Source: Eonycteris spelaea
Taxonomy: Eukaryota > Chordata > Mammalia > Chiroptera > Pteropodidae
DNA length: 64,000 nt
Direction of reading: 5' to 3'
NCBI GenBank assembly: GCA_003508835.1
Contig: PUFA01000082.1
Location: 310,001-374,000, forward strand
Shown: positions 55,240 to 64,000 of the stretch, in pieces
How the letters are laid out: each line of letters begins with the position of its first letter
Numbering within the stretch: position 1 is the first letter of the stretch
Notes under the pieces: generated by a model
The model's database searches: none
The model's input: only the letters and a program-made list of their open reading frames with translations
What the model was told of the DNA's origin: nothing
Program-made: the position numbers and the translations under genes

Positions 55240-55970
55240 AGATGGAACAAGCATCAGAAGTAGAGTCAGGTACGTCAGGAATGTTGGAATTATTAGACCA
55301 GAAATTTTTTAAAACTGTAGTTAATACGCTAGGGAATTTAATGAAAAATATATACAGCATGAAAGAACAGATGGGTAATGTAAGCAGAGAAATGGAAATT
55401 CTAAGAAAGAATTATAAAGAAATGCTGGGGATCAAAAACACTAACAGAAATGAAGAAAGCCTTTGATGGGTTCATTAGTAGACTGCATATGGCTGAGGAA
55501 AGAATCTCTGAACTTGAGGGTATAACAATAAAAACTGAAACCAAAGAGAAAAAAAGACTGAATAAAACCGGAAGAGAATATTCAACTACCAAAGTGGAAC
55601 ATATACATAACGGGAATGTCAGAGAAGGAGATGAGAAAAAGAAACAGAAGCAATATCTGAAGCAATAATAAGTAATAATTTCCCAGGAATTTCAACACCA
55701 AGCAAAATAAGTCCCCCTTTTCCCCCAGCAAAAAAACAAAACGACAAAAAAAAACCCCTATACTTAGGCATATCATATTTAAAGTTCATAGATCAAAGAT
55801 AAAGAAAAACCTTGAATAAAGTCAAGGAAGAAAACTTAACTATAGAGGAGCAAAGATAAGAATCACATCCAACTTCTCAGAAAACATGCAAGCAAGAAAG
55901 AAGTGAAATAAAATATTTAAAATGTGAAGAAAAAATCTAATCAATCTAGAATTCTATACATGGGTCAAAG
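55240..55970 (+). pseudogene. L1 ORF1 relic
   Basis: ORF1 encodes the RNA-binding coiled-coil chaperone of L1. Pieces remain readable in different frames: 'MKEQMGNVSREMEILRKN' and 'EMLGIKNT' (about 55360-55440), then 'FDGFISRLHMAEERISELEG' (about 55460-55520). These are the conserved end of the coiled coil. A frameshift lies near 55440. Further on, text such as 'tatagaggagcaaagataag' marks the C-terminal region. There is no intact frame. Confidence 0.85.
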
Positions 55971-56039
55971 AAAAGATCTCGAGAGGATTTAAAAAATATT
56001 TTTTACGAAAAAAAAAAATGAAAATGCAGCTCACCAAAA

Positions 56040-58900
56040 TTTATAGGATGCAGTGAGAGCAGAGCTTAAAGGGAAATTTATAGCATTGAATGTACACATT
56101 AGAAAAGAGAGATCTAAAATTAACAGTCTAAGGTTTCACCTAAGGAAACTAGATATAGAACAAATTAAATCCAAAAGAAGCTGAAGAAAGAAATATTAGG
56201 AAATAGAGCAGAAATCAATGACATTGAAAACAGAAAATCACAAGAAAAAGATTAGCAAACCAAAAAGTGTTTCTTCGAAAAGATCAATAATATTGACAAG
56301 CCTCTAGCCAAGCTAAGAAAAAAAAAAGATATAAATTCCTAATATCAGAAATGAAAGAAGGAACATCACTACAGAGTCCATGGACATTTCAAGGATAATA
56401 GAGGAATATTTTGAACACTCTATGCCCACAAATTTGACAACCTAATGAAATTACCAATTCCTTAAAAGACACAATATGTCAAAACTCAGCCAAGAAGAAA
56501 TTGATAACCTAAACGAGATTATCTCTACTAAAGAAAATTCAGTCAAAAATTAGTAACCTTTTTACTAATTAATAATAAAAAGAAAACACCAGGCCAAGAT
56601 GGATTCACCAATGAATTCTACCAAACATGGAAGGAATAAATTATACCAATTCTCTACAATGTCTTCCAAAAATAGAAGCAAAAGATATACTTTCTAACTC
56701 ATTCTATGGGCCCAGCATTACTCTAGTATCAAAATCAGACAAAGATATAAGAAAAATAAACTACAGATCAATATTTCTCATGAACATAGATATAAAACTC
56801 TTCAACAAAATATTAACAAATCAAATCCAACAATATATGAAAAGAATTATATACCACAATCAACTGGGATTTATCCTAGGTATAAAAGCCTGGTTCAACA
56901 TTTGAAAATCAATTCATCATATCAACTAGCTAAAAATGAAAAATCACATGATCATATTAACAGATGCAGATACAAAAATTCAACACCCATTCATGAAAAA
57001 AAATTCTCAGTAAGCTAGGCATAGAAGTGCGCTTCCTCAACTTGATAATAAATATCTATAAAAAAAAATAGCTAACATCATCCTTAATGGTGATCATCTC
57101 AAAGCTTTCCCTCAAAGATCAAGACAAGGCAAGAACGTCACCACTCACCCCGCTTTTCAACACCATGCTAGAATACTAGCAAATGCAATAAGACAAGTAA
57201 AAAAGATAAAAGATATACAGATTGGGAAGGAAAAAATGAAACTGTCTTTGTTCACAGATGACATGATCGTTTATGTAAGAAACCATAAAGGAGTGATTTT
57301 TTAAAACTCCTGGAACTAATAAGCAATTATAGCAAGGTTGCAGAGTACAAGGTCGATATTCAAAAATCAATTATTTTCTATACACCAACATTAAACAAGT
57401 TAAATTTAAAATTCAAAACACATCATTTAGCACTCAAATATAAAATGTCTAGATATAAATCAATCAAAATCATATAAGATTTATATGAAAAAAACTATTA
57501 AAAACCTGATGAACGAAATACAAAAGGAACTAAATGGAGAGAGAGTCCATATTCATGGTTAGAAAGACAATATTGTCAAGATGTCAGTTCTTCCCAACTT
57601 GCTCTATAGATTCAGTGCAATCTCAATCAAAACCCCAGCAATTTAATTTGTGGATATTGATTATAAATAAATATGGAGAGACAAAATATTCAAAATTGTC
57701 AATATCGAAAGAGAACTAAGTTGGACAACTGACACTATTTGACTCCAGACTTATTATAAAGCTACAGTAATCAATACAGTGTGATATCGGTGAAAGAAGA
57801 GACATATAGATCGATGGAACAGAACAAACAGTCCAGAATGAACCCACATAAATATAGTTAACTGATCTTTGACAAAGGAGTAAAGTGGAGCAGAGGTAGT
57901 CTTTTTAACAAATAATGCTGGAACAACTGGGCATCCACATGCAACAAAAAATTAATCTAGACACCAACTGTACACCCTTCAGAAAAATTAACGGAAAATG
58001 GATCATAGGCCTAAATGTAAAATGCAAAACTAAAATTACTAGAGGATAACATGGGAGAAAACCTAGATGACCTTGAGTATGACGATGACTTTTTAGATAC
58101 AAAACCAAAGGCAGAATCCATGAGGAAATAACCGATAAGCTGACTTCATTAAATTAGAATTTTTTCCCCTGTAAAGGACAATGTCACTTCCAAATTTTGA
58201 GAAGACAAGCCACAGAATAGGAGAAAACATTTGCAAAAGATATATCTGATCAAGGGCTAATCCGAGATATACAAACAATTCTTAAAACCCAACAACAAGA
58301 AAACGAACAACCCCATTAAAAAAATAAATGGGCAAAAAACCTGAACAGTCACCTCACCGAAGAAGATATATAGATGCCAAGTCAGCAGATGAAAAGACGC
58401 TCCACACAAGGTGGCACTAGGAAAATGCAAATGAAGACACAAATGAGGTACCACTGCTGACCTAGCGGAAAGGACAAAATCCCAAACTGACAGCTGATGC
58501 TGACAACACTAAAATTCTCGTGAGAATGTGGATCTCATGCTGGTGGGAATGCAGAAATGGTACGGCCATTTTGAAAGACGGTTCGGCAATTTCTTAAAAT
58601 TAAACATACTCTTATCATACCATCCAGCAATCGTGCTCCTTGCTATTTGCCCAAATAAAGTGAAAATGAGTTCTCATAAAAACCCACACAGATGTTATAC
58701 CAGCTTTATTTGTAATGGCCAAAATTTGGAAGCCACCCAGATGTCCTTCAGTAGGAGACTGGATAAATAAACCACAGCACATATGGACAATGGAATATTA
58801 TTCCGCACTAAAAAGAAAGGAGCCATCTTGCCATGGAAAGAAATGTATATGACTACATGAAAGAAGCCAGTCCAAAAAGGCTACAGACCGTATGGTTCCA
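56040..58900 (+). pseudogene. L1 ORF2 relic, reverse transcriptase and C-terminal part
   Basis: ORF2 is the endonuclease/reverse-transcriptase of L1. Here it starts after the endonuclease ('gagcagagcttaaagggaaa'). The RT palm is recognisable: 'caagatggattcaccaatga' near 56597, and the catalytic motif at 57242-57274 reading LSLFTDDMIVY, where intact L1s have FADD. Numerous stops and frameshifts interrupt it. C-terminal text ('tgctggtgggaatgcagaaa') continues to the 3'UTR. Confidence 0.88.
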
Positions 58901-59240
58901 ACGATATGACATTCCGGGAAAAGCCAAACTTCGGAGGTGATGAAAAGATTAGCGGTTGCCCGTGGAGTAGTAACTCTCTATTATACTATAATGGCAGCTA
59001 ATATATACTGCACATTTGTCAGAACTCATAGAACACACGACATCAAGAATGACCCCCAATGTGAACTATGGAGTTTGGGTGATAATAAGGTGTCAATGTA
59101 GGTTCGTTGATGATAACCAATGTGGTACAGGTGTGAATACTGGGGGTGGTTGTGCATATGGAAGGACAGGGGTATATGAAAAATCTCTGTGCTTCCTGTT
59201 GAAGTTTGCTGTAAATGTAAAACTGCTCTAAAAACTAAAG

Positions 59241-59536
59241 TTTATTAATTTAACCAAATTAATAAGTTCTAGAGCTGGCATTTGACTTCAGGTCAATTTA
59301 AGTGGAAAACCTTGGCTTAATTTGGTAATACCAGCAGGCTGCTGAGGTTAGAGTAGCAGCTCCCACGCAGCTGAACTGTGTCCCGTAGCACTCTGTGTTT
59401 CTTGGGCCCTTTCGTCTTAAGGTCTCCCAGTTTTAACTTTCAGCAGTCAAGGAAATCACAGCCACACAGGGAGGAGCTTACTATTCAATCAGGCAAAATC
59501 ATTAAGGAAATCCCTCAACCAATCAGAATTAAATGC
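59241..59536. other. Unassigned spacer
   Basis: Short sequence between the L1 end and the LTR element, with no recognised feature. Confidence 0.4.
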
Positions 59537-60022
59537 TGATTCAGTTATCTATTGCTGTCCAACAAACCACTCTAAACGCTCAAAACAACAGTTCATTATT
59601 TCTCATGATTCTGTGGGTTGGCCAAGCAAGTTTTCTGCTGCTCTCACTTGGACCACCTCAGACAACCGTATTCATTGGTGGACAAGCGGGGGCCTGTGCT
59701 CAGCTGAGATGGCCAAGGTAGCTGAGCCTCTCTCTTTCTGTCATGGTCTCTTCTGCTGTACTTTTTCAGAGCGTGGTGATCTCAGATGTCCAAGACAACA
59801 AAAGCAGAGCCTCTAAAGCATCTTCAGCTCCAGCCTCAGAAGGCATACCATGTTGCATCTGCTGTATTCTGTGGGTCAGAACAAGTCCTAAGGCTTGCCC
59901 GTAATCAAAGAGTGAGGTAAGAGACCTCTTGATGGAAGGAAGAGTAAAGTCACATTACAATGAGGCATGAACACAAGGCATGATTCATTGGGAACCATCA
60001 TTGTGCATATTATCGTATCACA
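59537..60022 (-). mobile_element. 3' LTR of an ERVL-MaLR-like element
   Basis: On the minus strand this is the downstream LTR: TG at 60022/60021 and CA at 59538/59537. Plus-strand landmarks: 'cagttatctattgctgtcca', 'acaaaccactctaaacgctc', 'atttctcatgattctgtggg', 'acctcttgatggaaggaaga' and 'gtcacattacaatgaggcat'. A polypurine tract (complement of ttttcccttt, 60024-60033) lies immediately upstream on the element's own strand, as expected for a retrovirus-like 3' LTR. Confidence 0.85.
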
Positions 60023-61308
60023 GTTTTCCCTTTGGCCTCAGTGACTGAAAAGTCCCCAAAGTCTCATCCAATCCCAGGATCCGCTCAGAGGCCATGATCT
60101 CGTGCAGATCAAGCCCAGACACACTATGCTACTTAAGTGCAGCTCTTTGTCACGGCTCCTCTTCAACTCGAGATCTAAAAAGACATACCTAATATATGAT
60201 GGAAAGACAGGAATAAGATAACTGCAATAGATAGTCCCTTTTTAAAAAAGACAAAAAGAGGCACAGAACTGTCACTGGTCCATAGCAGTTCTGAAATCCA
60301 GCGGGGCACCTGTTTCAGACCTCCTCTCCTGGAAGCAGTGGATGTTCCTTTACTGGGGACCAATTGTGCTCCTGATGAGTGGTTCCCTCAACACTTGGCT
60401 CTACCCCAGACTTATGGCTTTACCTTCTGAAACACCTTTCCTTTATCACAAGAAATCGCCCATGTTTGCAGCTAAGAAGCTTTCTTGGTCTCCTTTCTGT
60501 CCATAGAAAGGTGGGAGCCAAGAGTCCTCTTTTTCATTGTGAATCACCTCTTCCCCTTTCAGTCCAAGCTGACAGTGCTCTCATGAATACAATACCTAAA
60601 AAAACTTTATGTGTTTCCCATGAATTTGATAGTGTTTCTCTCTGTGCCCAAAAGGCACATCCATAAATCCTTTCAAGACATACCTCTTCAGAGGTATCAA
60701 GTGGCTATGAGTAATAGCCTTCGGATTCTTAGAAATCATCTTGAGTGGTTATTTAGTCACCTCCTTAAATTTTCCCAGTTTTAACAAAGATCTTACAGCC
60801 ACACCCTTAATTCAATTTCTTTGAGGCCATTTTTCATTTTGAAGCTCTTTTGCTGACTGGAGACACTAGAAATGTGAAATAGTTTTATTTTCCAACTAAA
60901 AAAGTCCTGGCTTTCCTATATTCTCTGAAAATTCTAATTATAAACTAAACTTCATTTTTTGGTCCATTTCTCTCTCTTCCCAGGTTTTTTCTTTTTGTTT
61001 TTGGTTTTGTTTTTTTTGTTTTTTGTTTTTTTAGAAAGAGCCAATGGGCACATTCAAGATTTCGCAGGAGCCAAGTTCACAAGTTCAATGGGCACATTTT
61101 CTAGCTTCCAAGTTACGGCATCAGTTTACCCCTATGCAGCATGAGTCACCCCTTTCCGGCCTCCGGTGCAACTTCCTCACTACTCTTTCAGCTTCTGCTA
61201 ATGAACTCCTTGCTGCCCCTTCACCTTCCACCTGCCGCCCAGTCCCAAAGGCAATGCCACGTGTTTCAGGGTTTGCCACAATTGCAGCCACTGCCAGATA
61301 CCAATCCC
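60023..61308 (-). mobile_element. Internal region of the ERVL-MaLR-like element
   Basis: About 1.3 kb between two LTRs of the same type and orientation. It is bounded by a polypurine tract (60024-60033) on the 3' side and a primer-binding-like site on the 5' side. Plus-strand landmarks such as 'aaaagtccccaaagtctcat', 'ccatagaaaggtgggagcca' and 'gcccaaaaggcacatccata' match a repeat internal sequence I know. MaLR internal regions are short and have no recognisable envelope. No intact frame remains. A T-rich patch lies at 60985-61032. Confidence 0.78.
61287..61303 (-). other. Primer-binding-like site
   Basis: On the minus strand this reads TGGTATCTGGCAGTGGC, five bases inside the 5' LTR. It begins with the TGG that pairs with a tRNA CCA end and resembles the Leu-type sites of ERVL elements as I remember them. 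The assignment is inferred from position and sequence. Confidence 0.6.
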
Positions 61309-61717
61309 CGTATCAGTTACTTATTACGTGCAACAAAACACTCCTAAACTTAGTGGTTTCAAATAGCCGCCACCTAGTATTTCTCACGACTGTGTGGACT
61401 GCCTGGGGAGCTCTGCTGGCCCTTCCTGGGCTACATCAGCGGGAGGTTGGATGGACTCACTCACCAAAAGATTTTCCTTCCTGGGCTTTCTCTCGGGATT
61501 ATGAGAAAGCAGAAGTGGAGGCTCCGAAGTCTCTAGAAGCCTAGCTCAGAAGACACCAATGTCACTTCTGCCATATTCTATTTGTCAGATCAAATCCCAA
61601 GGCCAGCCCATCGTCAGAGGATAGAAAAATGTATTCCACATCTTGATCGAAGGTGCAAAGGGCATGAATACAGGGAAATATAACTCACTGGGGCTATTAT
61701 TATAACAACCTACCACA
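61309..61717 (-). mobile_element. 5' LTR of the ERVL-MaLR-like element
   Basis: Partner of the LTR at 59537: plus-strand 'tatcagttacttattacgtg', 'aaaacactcctaaacttagt', 'tatttctcacgactgtgtgg', 'catattctatttgtcagatc' and 'cacatcttgatcgaaggtgc' line up with it in order. The LTRs differ by many substitutions and indels, so the insertion is very old. No convincing flanking target duplication was found. Confidence 0.82.
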
Positions 61718-61879
61718 TGATATATATTTTTTTATGTATGAAAATATGTGGGGGTTTTTACATATGAATTTGGAATCATGATATTTGCTTTACTAGTTTA
61801 TTTAGATAAATGTAGTTGAGTCATAATACTTTATGATAGTCGGCTAGTGAATAGCCTGCAGTATATTTGGCAAAAGTAA
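61718..61879. other. Unassigned AT-rich spacer
   Basis: No feature recognised. Confidence 0.4.
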
Positions 61880-62330
61880 TGAATTCTTAGTGATTTGAGA
61901 TTTGCCTAGAGGTCTAAGCTATAAAATGTTTCCTGTGAAGTAAAATGATATCGCTGAGGAATTTTTGTGGAAATTATAGGGTTTATGGATTAGCAAAGTG
62001 AGAATTAATGAGGTTCCTCTGTCTTTATGGCAACCTAAGAACTGGAATTCCTATAAAATTTAGTTCTAAGAGCGAAGGCCTTTTCAAATCATTCTGGCAA
62101 AGATGACATCATATTGAAAGCAGAAAGCTGTGAAAGCCTAAATTTTGCCATTATGGAGATTATTTTTATTGCAGTGTATAATTTTTATTAATTAAAATTT
62201 CACATGGATAACCTGGCAATAAAATATTTATAATCTAAGTATATGCCTGTAATCTTACTGTGTAATATATTTTTTACAAAGGTTTGGGACAACATAAGCT
62301 ATAGTTTATGATCTTTATTTCTTAGAGTCA
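61880..62330. promoter_or_regulatory. Candidate conserved enhancer block, AT-rich
   Basis: A repeat-free, AT-rich but complex block: 'gagaattaatgaggttcctc', 'gtctttatggcaacctaaga' (RFX-like half site), 'atgacatcatattgaaagca' (CRE/AP-1-like), 'ttatttttattgcagtgtat' (CDX/HOX-like), 'ttattaattaaaatttcaca'. Motif density and lack of simple repeats suggest a conserved non-coding element; not tested. Confidence 0.33.
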
Positions 62331-62859
62331 CTTTTACTATGTAAATTTAAAAATTTTTTATACATTAGAGTATAAAGTGTAATTTCTTAGATATTTGTGA
62401 GTGAGATAAAATTTTATTTTTATTACCTTCAGAAATGTGTAAAATGAGTGATTATAAAACTACATCATAATATTAATCATCTTTTCATACATGAAAGCTA
62501 ATAACAAGGTTGTACTGAGGAACATTGAATAAAGTTGTTTTAGCTGGTGGACACTTAATTTTCCAAATAGAAAGAACACCCAATCACATTAGATGAGATA
62601 GAATCTCATGACTTAATTTATAGTACCATTATGCCATTCTAATTGTTCAATAGTCCTTATCAGGCTAAAAGTTTTGACCCATGGACTTGAAACACATTAA
62701 TATAGTCAGTCATAAATTACACGCTCGTGGAAAAATAAAAATTTGTGTGCAGAACACTTAAACGTATTTTTCAAAATTCAGCAATTCATCTTGTGAAACC
62801 CTTATCCAGCACCATTGCAAGTCTGACTGCCATTCTGCCAAAAAGCTTAAAATGTAACA
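62331..62859. other. Unassigned AT-rich stretch
   Basis: No repeat or gene is recognised. Confidence 0.4.
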
Positions 62860-63110
62860 TGATTGTGTGAGGTGTACCTAGAGTAGCCAAATTCATAAAG
62901 ACAAAGTAGAATGGGGTATTCCAGGAGGTGGAGGGCAGTGAGAACAAGGAGTTATTGGAGATGGATGGTGGTGGAGAAACATTTGCACAGCAAATGCCTC
63001 AGAATGTTTGTAGATACGAAAGAAAGCAACGGATATTATAGAACACAATCAACATCCACAGTGACCCTGACGTACGATAACCATAAAAGTAGAAGGAAAA
63101 AATCACTTTC
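62860..63110 (+). mobile_element. L1 3'UTR fragment
   Basis: 'ctagagtagccaaattcata', 'aagacaaagtagaatggggt', 'aggaggtggagggcagtgag' and 'ggagatggatggtggtggag' match the L1MA/MB 3'UTR ('tagagtagtcaaattcatagagacagaaagtagaatgg … gagatggatggtggtgatgg'). Confidence 0.8.
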
Positions 63111-63419
63111 CAACATGGCGGCTCTACCATTAATTTAAAGGAAACTCTGTTGAAGAGGCTCAGTCATATTCAAGAGACGCCATTACTGAGAGACATCAGT
63201 GAAAGTGGGCACGTTTAGTCGAAAAGAACAGTGTGTAGCTTAAAAGGTGACAGAGTGATGATGTCTTACCTTAATCTCTGTTTAATTTTCTTTTTGAATG
63301 TCAGGACTAGCTTAAACATCTCCATGTCTACATCTTTACAGATCCCAGGGCAAAATTCACGCAACATCTCAAATAGTTGCAATTCCAACCTCCCTTCTAA
63401 ATGCATTTCCCCATGGCCC
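63111..63419. other. Unassigned stretch
   Basis: No repeat or gene is recognised. Confidence 0.4.
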
Positions 63420-63685
63420 AGCCTTCACCTGCCTCATTCCTAGCCATTTTTCTAGGTCAGACACTGTGAGGCTTCACCTTTCTCCATTCCCTGATTGCTG
63501 TTCCAGGAGTTTTCAAAACACTCCTGTTTTCCATTCAGCATTTATCTGATTCAGGCCTCCGGGTCTTTCCAACACGCCTGGAAGCTTGCTCACTTGTAAC
63601 CCAGTGCCTAATACAGCCTTTGGCCCACAGTAGACAGATAATACAGGTGTGTTGAGTGAATGAATGAATGAATGAAGAATTAAGT
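63420..63685 (+). repeat. L2 3' end
   Basis: Plus-strand L2 order: 'attccctgattgctgttcca', then 'cttgctcacttgtaacccag', 'tgcctaatacagcctttggc', 'ccacagtagacagataatac' and the terminal (GAAT)n 'gtgaatgaatgaatgaatga'. Confidence 0.75.
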
Positions 63686-63771
63686 GAATGGGACACCCTT
63701 TTCAAGCTTATCAAAAGGGTCGCATTTCAAGAGCCAGCCTCAACCTCAAGGACTCTGATCTGGGGACCTGA

Positions 63772-63999
63772 CCATCTGACAACAGGAAGCATGATAAAAG
63801 CCTACGGAGATGGCCAACCAAGCCAGACGTAGCAGCCAAGGGTGGGATGCAACTTCGGTCAGCACCTTATGAGAAGATGTTGCACTGCCCCACGGGCCCA
63901 TTCCAGAAGCAGTTTCCATTGCAGCAGCTTGCGGTAACTATCCCGTCCAGAATTCAGTACCTGAAGAATCCGCAAAGAGCCGTGAAGAGTAGCGGCTGA
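63772..63999 (+). other. Unconfirmed open frame at window edge
   Basis: A 75-codon frame from after a stop at 63769 to TGA at 63997, with one ATG at 63847 (50 codons from there). It reads 'MQLRSAPYEKMLHCPTGPFQ' at its start. I know no family like it. It could be chance or a small exon; the window ends here, so context is missing. Confidence 0.12.
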
Positions 64000-64000
64000 C

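Larger units (their letters stand above)
54500..59240 (+). mobile_element. L1M element with 3' end, endonuclease region deleted
   Basis: The longest repeat in the window, about 4.7 kb. A 5'UTR-like part occupies 54500-55240, an ORF1 relic 55240-55970 and ORF2 sequence from the end of the endonuclease region onward 56040-58900. The 3'UTR ends in 'atgaaaaatctctgtgcttc' and 'aactgctctaaaaactaaag'. The ending and ORF1 text fit old L1M (L1ME/L1MC-like) families. Most of the endonuclease domain is absent. The element is dead. Confidence 0.92.

Overview
The window is vertebrate nuclear DNA, almost certainly from a placental mammal. It holds no operons, no long open reading frames and no recognisable multi-exon gene. 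What can be read is a dense layer of old mammalian interspersed repeats: L1/HAL1, L2, MIR, MER5-type hAT elements, a Tigger-type element, and ERVL-MaLR-like LTRs. Alu, rodent B1/B2, carnivore SINEC, ruminant BovB/CHR, equine ERE and bat VES elements were not seen. The L1 3' end at about 46.0-46.3 kb is of a kind I associate with laurasiatherian mammals, and with bats of the Pteropus/Rhinolophus side in particular. That placement is tentative. All repeat identities come from memory of family consensus features, not from a database search.

Layout. 0-10 kb: an L1 split by an LTR, an L1 3' piece, one tRNA-derived SINE with intact flanking duplications, a MER5 copy, a 39-bp minisatellite, a 75-bp direct duplication and an L1 3' end. 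9.7-16.6 kb: an LTR, two L2 ends and a GC- and CpG-richer single-copy block at 13.1-13.9 kb with homeodomain/POU-like sites. 16.6-24.6 kb: HAL1/L1 sequence interrupted by an LTR, a CpG-enriched patch near 20.3-20.9 kb, MIRs, a second LTR and a Tigger MITE inside L1-like sequence. 24.6-35 kb: mainly single-copy DNA, with L1 pieces at 26.9 and 30.6 kb and enhancer-like blocks at 27.7-28.2 and 34.3-34.8 kb. 35-47 kb: an internally deleted L1, MIR, L1, L2, LTR and MER5 copies, and a (GATA)n microsatellite. 47-54.5 kb: mostly single-copy DNA with candidate regulatory blocks at 47.2, 52.6-53.1 and 53.6-54.0 kb. 54.5-59.2 kb: one long, dead, internally deleted L1. 59.5-61.7 kb: a near-complete, long-dead ERVL-MaLR-like element on the minus strand with two LTRs, a primer-binding-like site and a polypurine tract. 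61.9-64 kb: AT-rich single-copy DNA, an L1 3' piece and an L2 end.

Reading as a whole: this looks like a gene-poor intergenic stretch or a large intron. If it has a function, the candidates are the non-repeat, transcription-factor-motif-rich blocks, which could be distal enhancers of a developmental gene outside the window. Conservation cannot be measured here, so those calls are inferences with low confidence. I found no convincing new multi-gene system.
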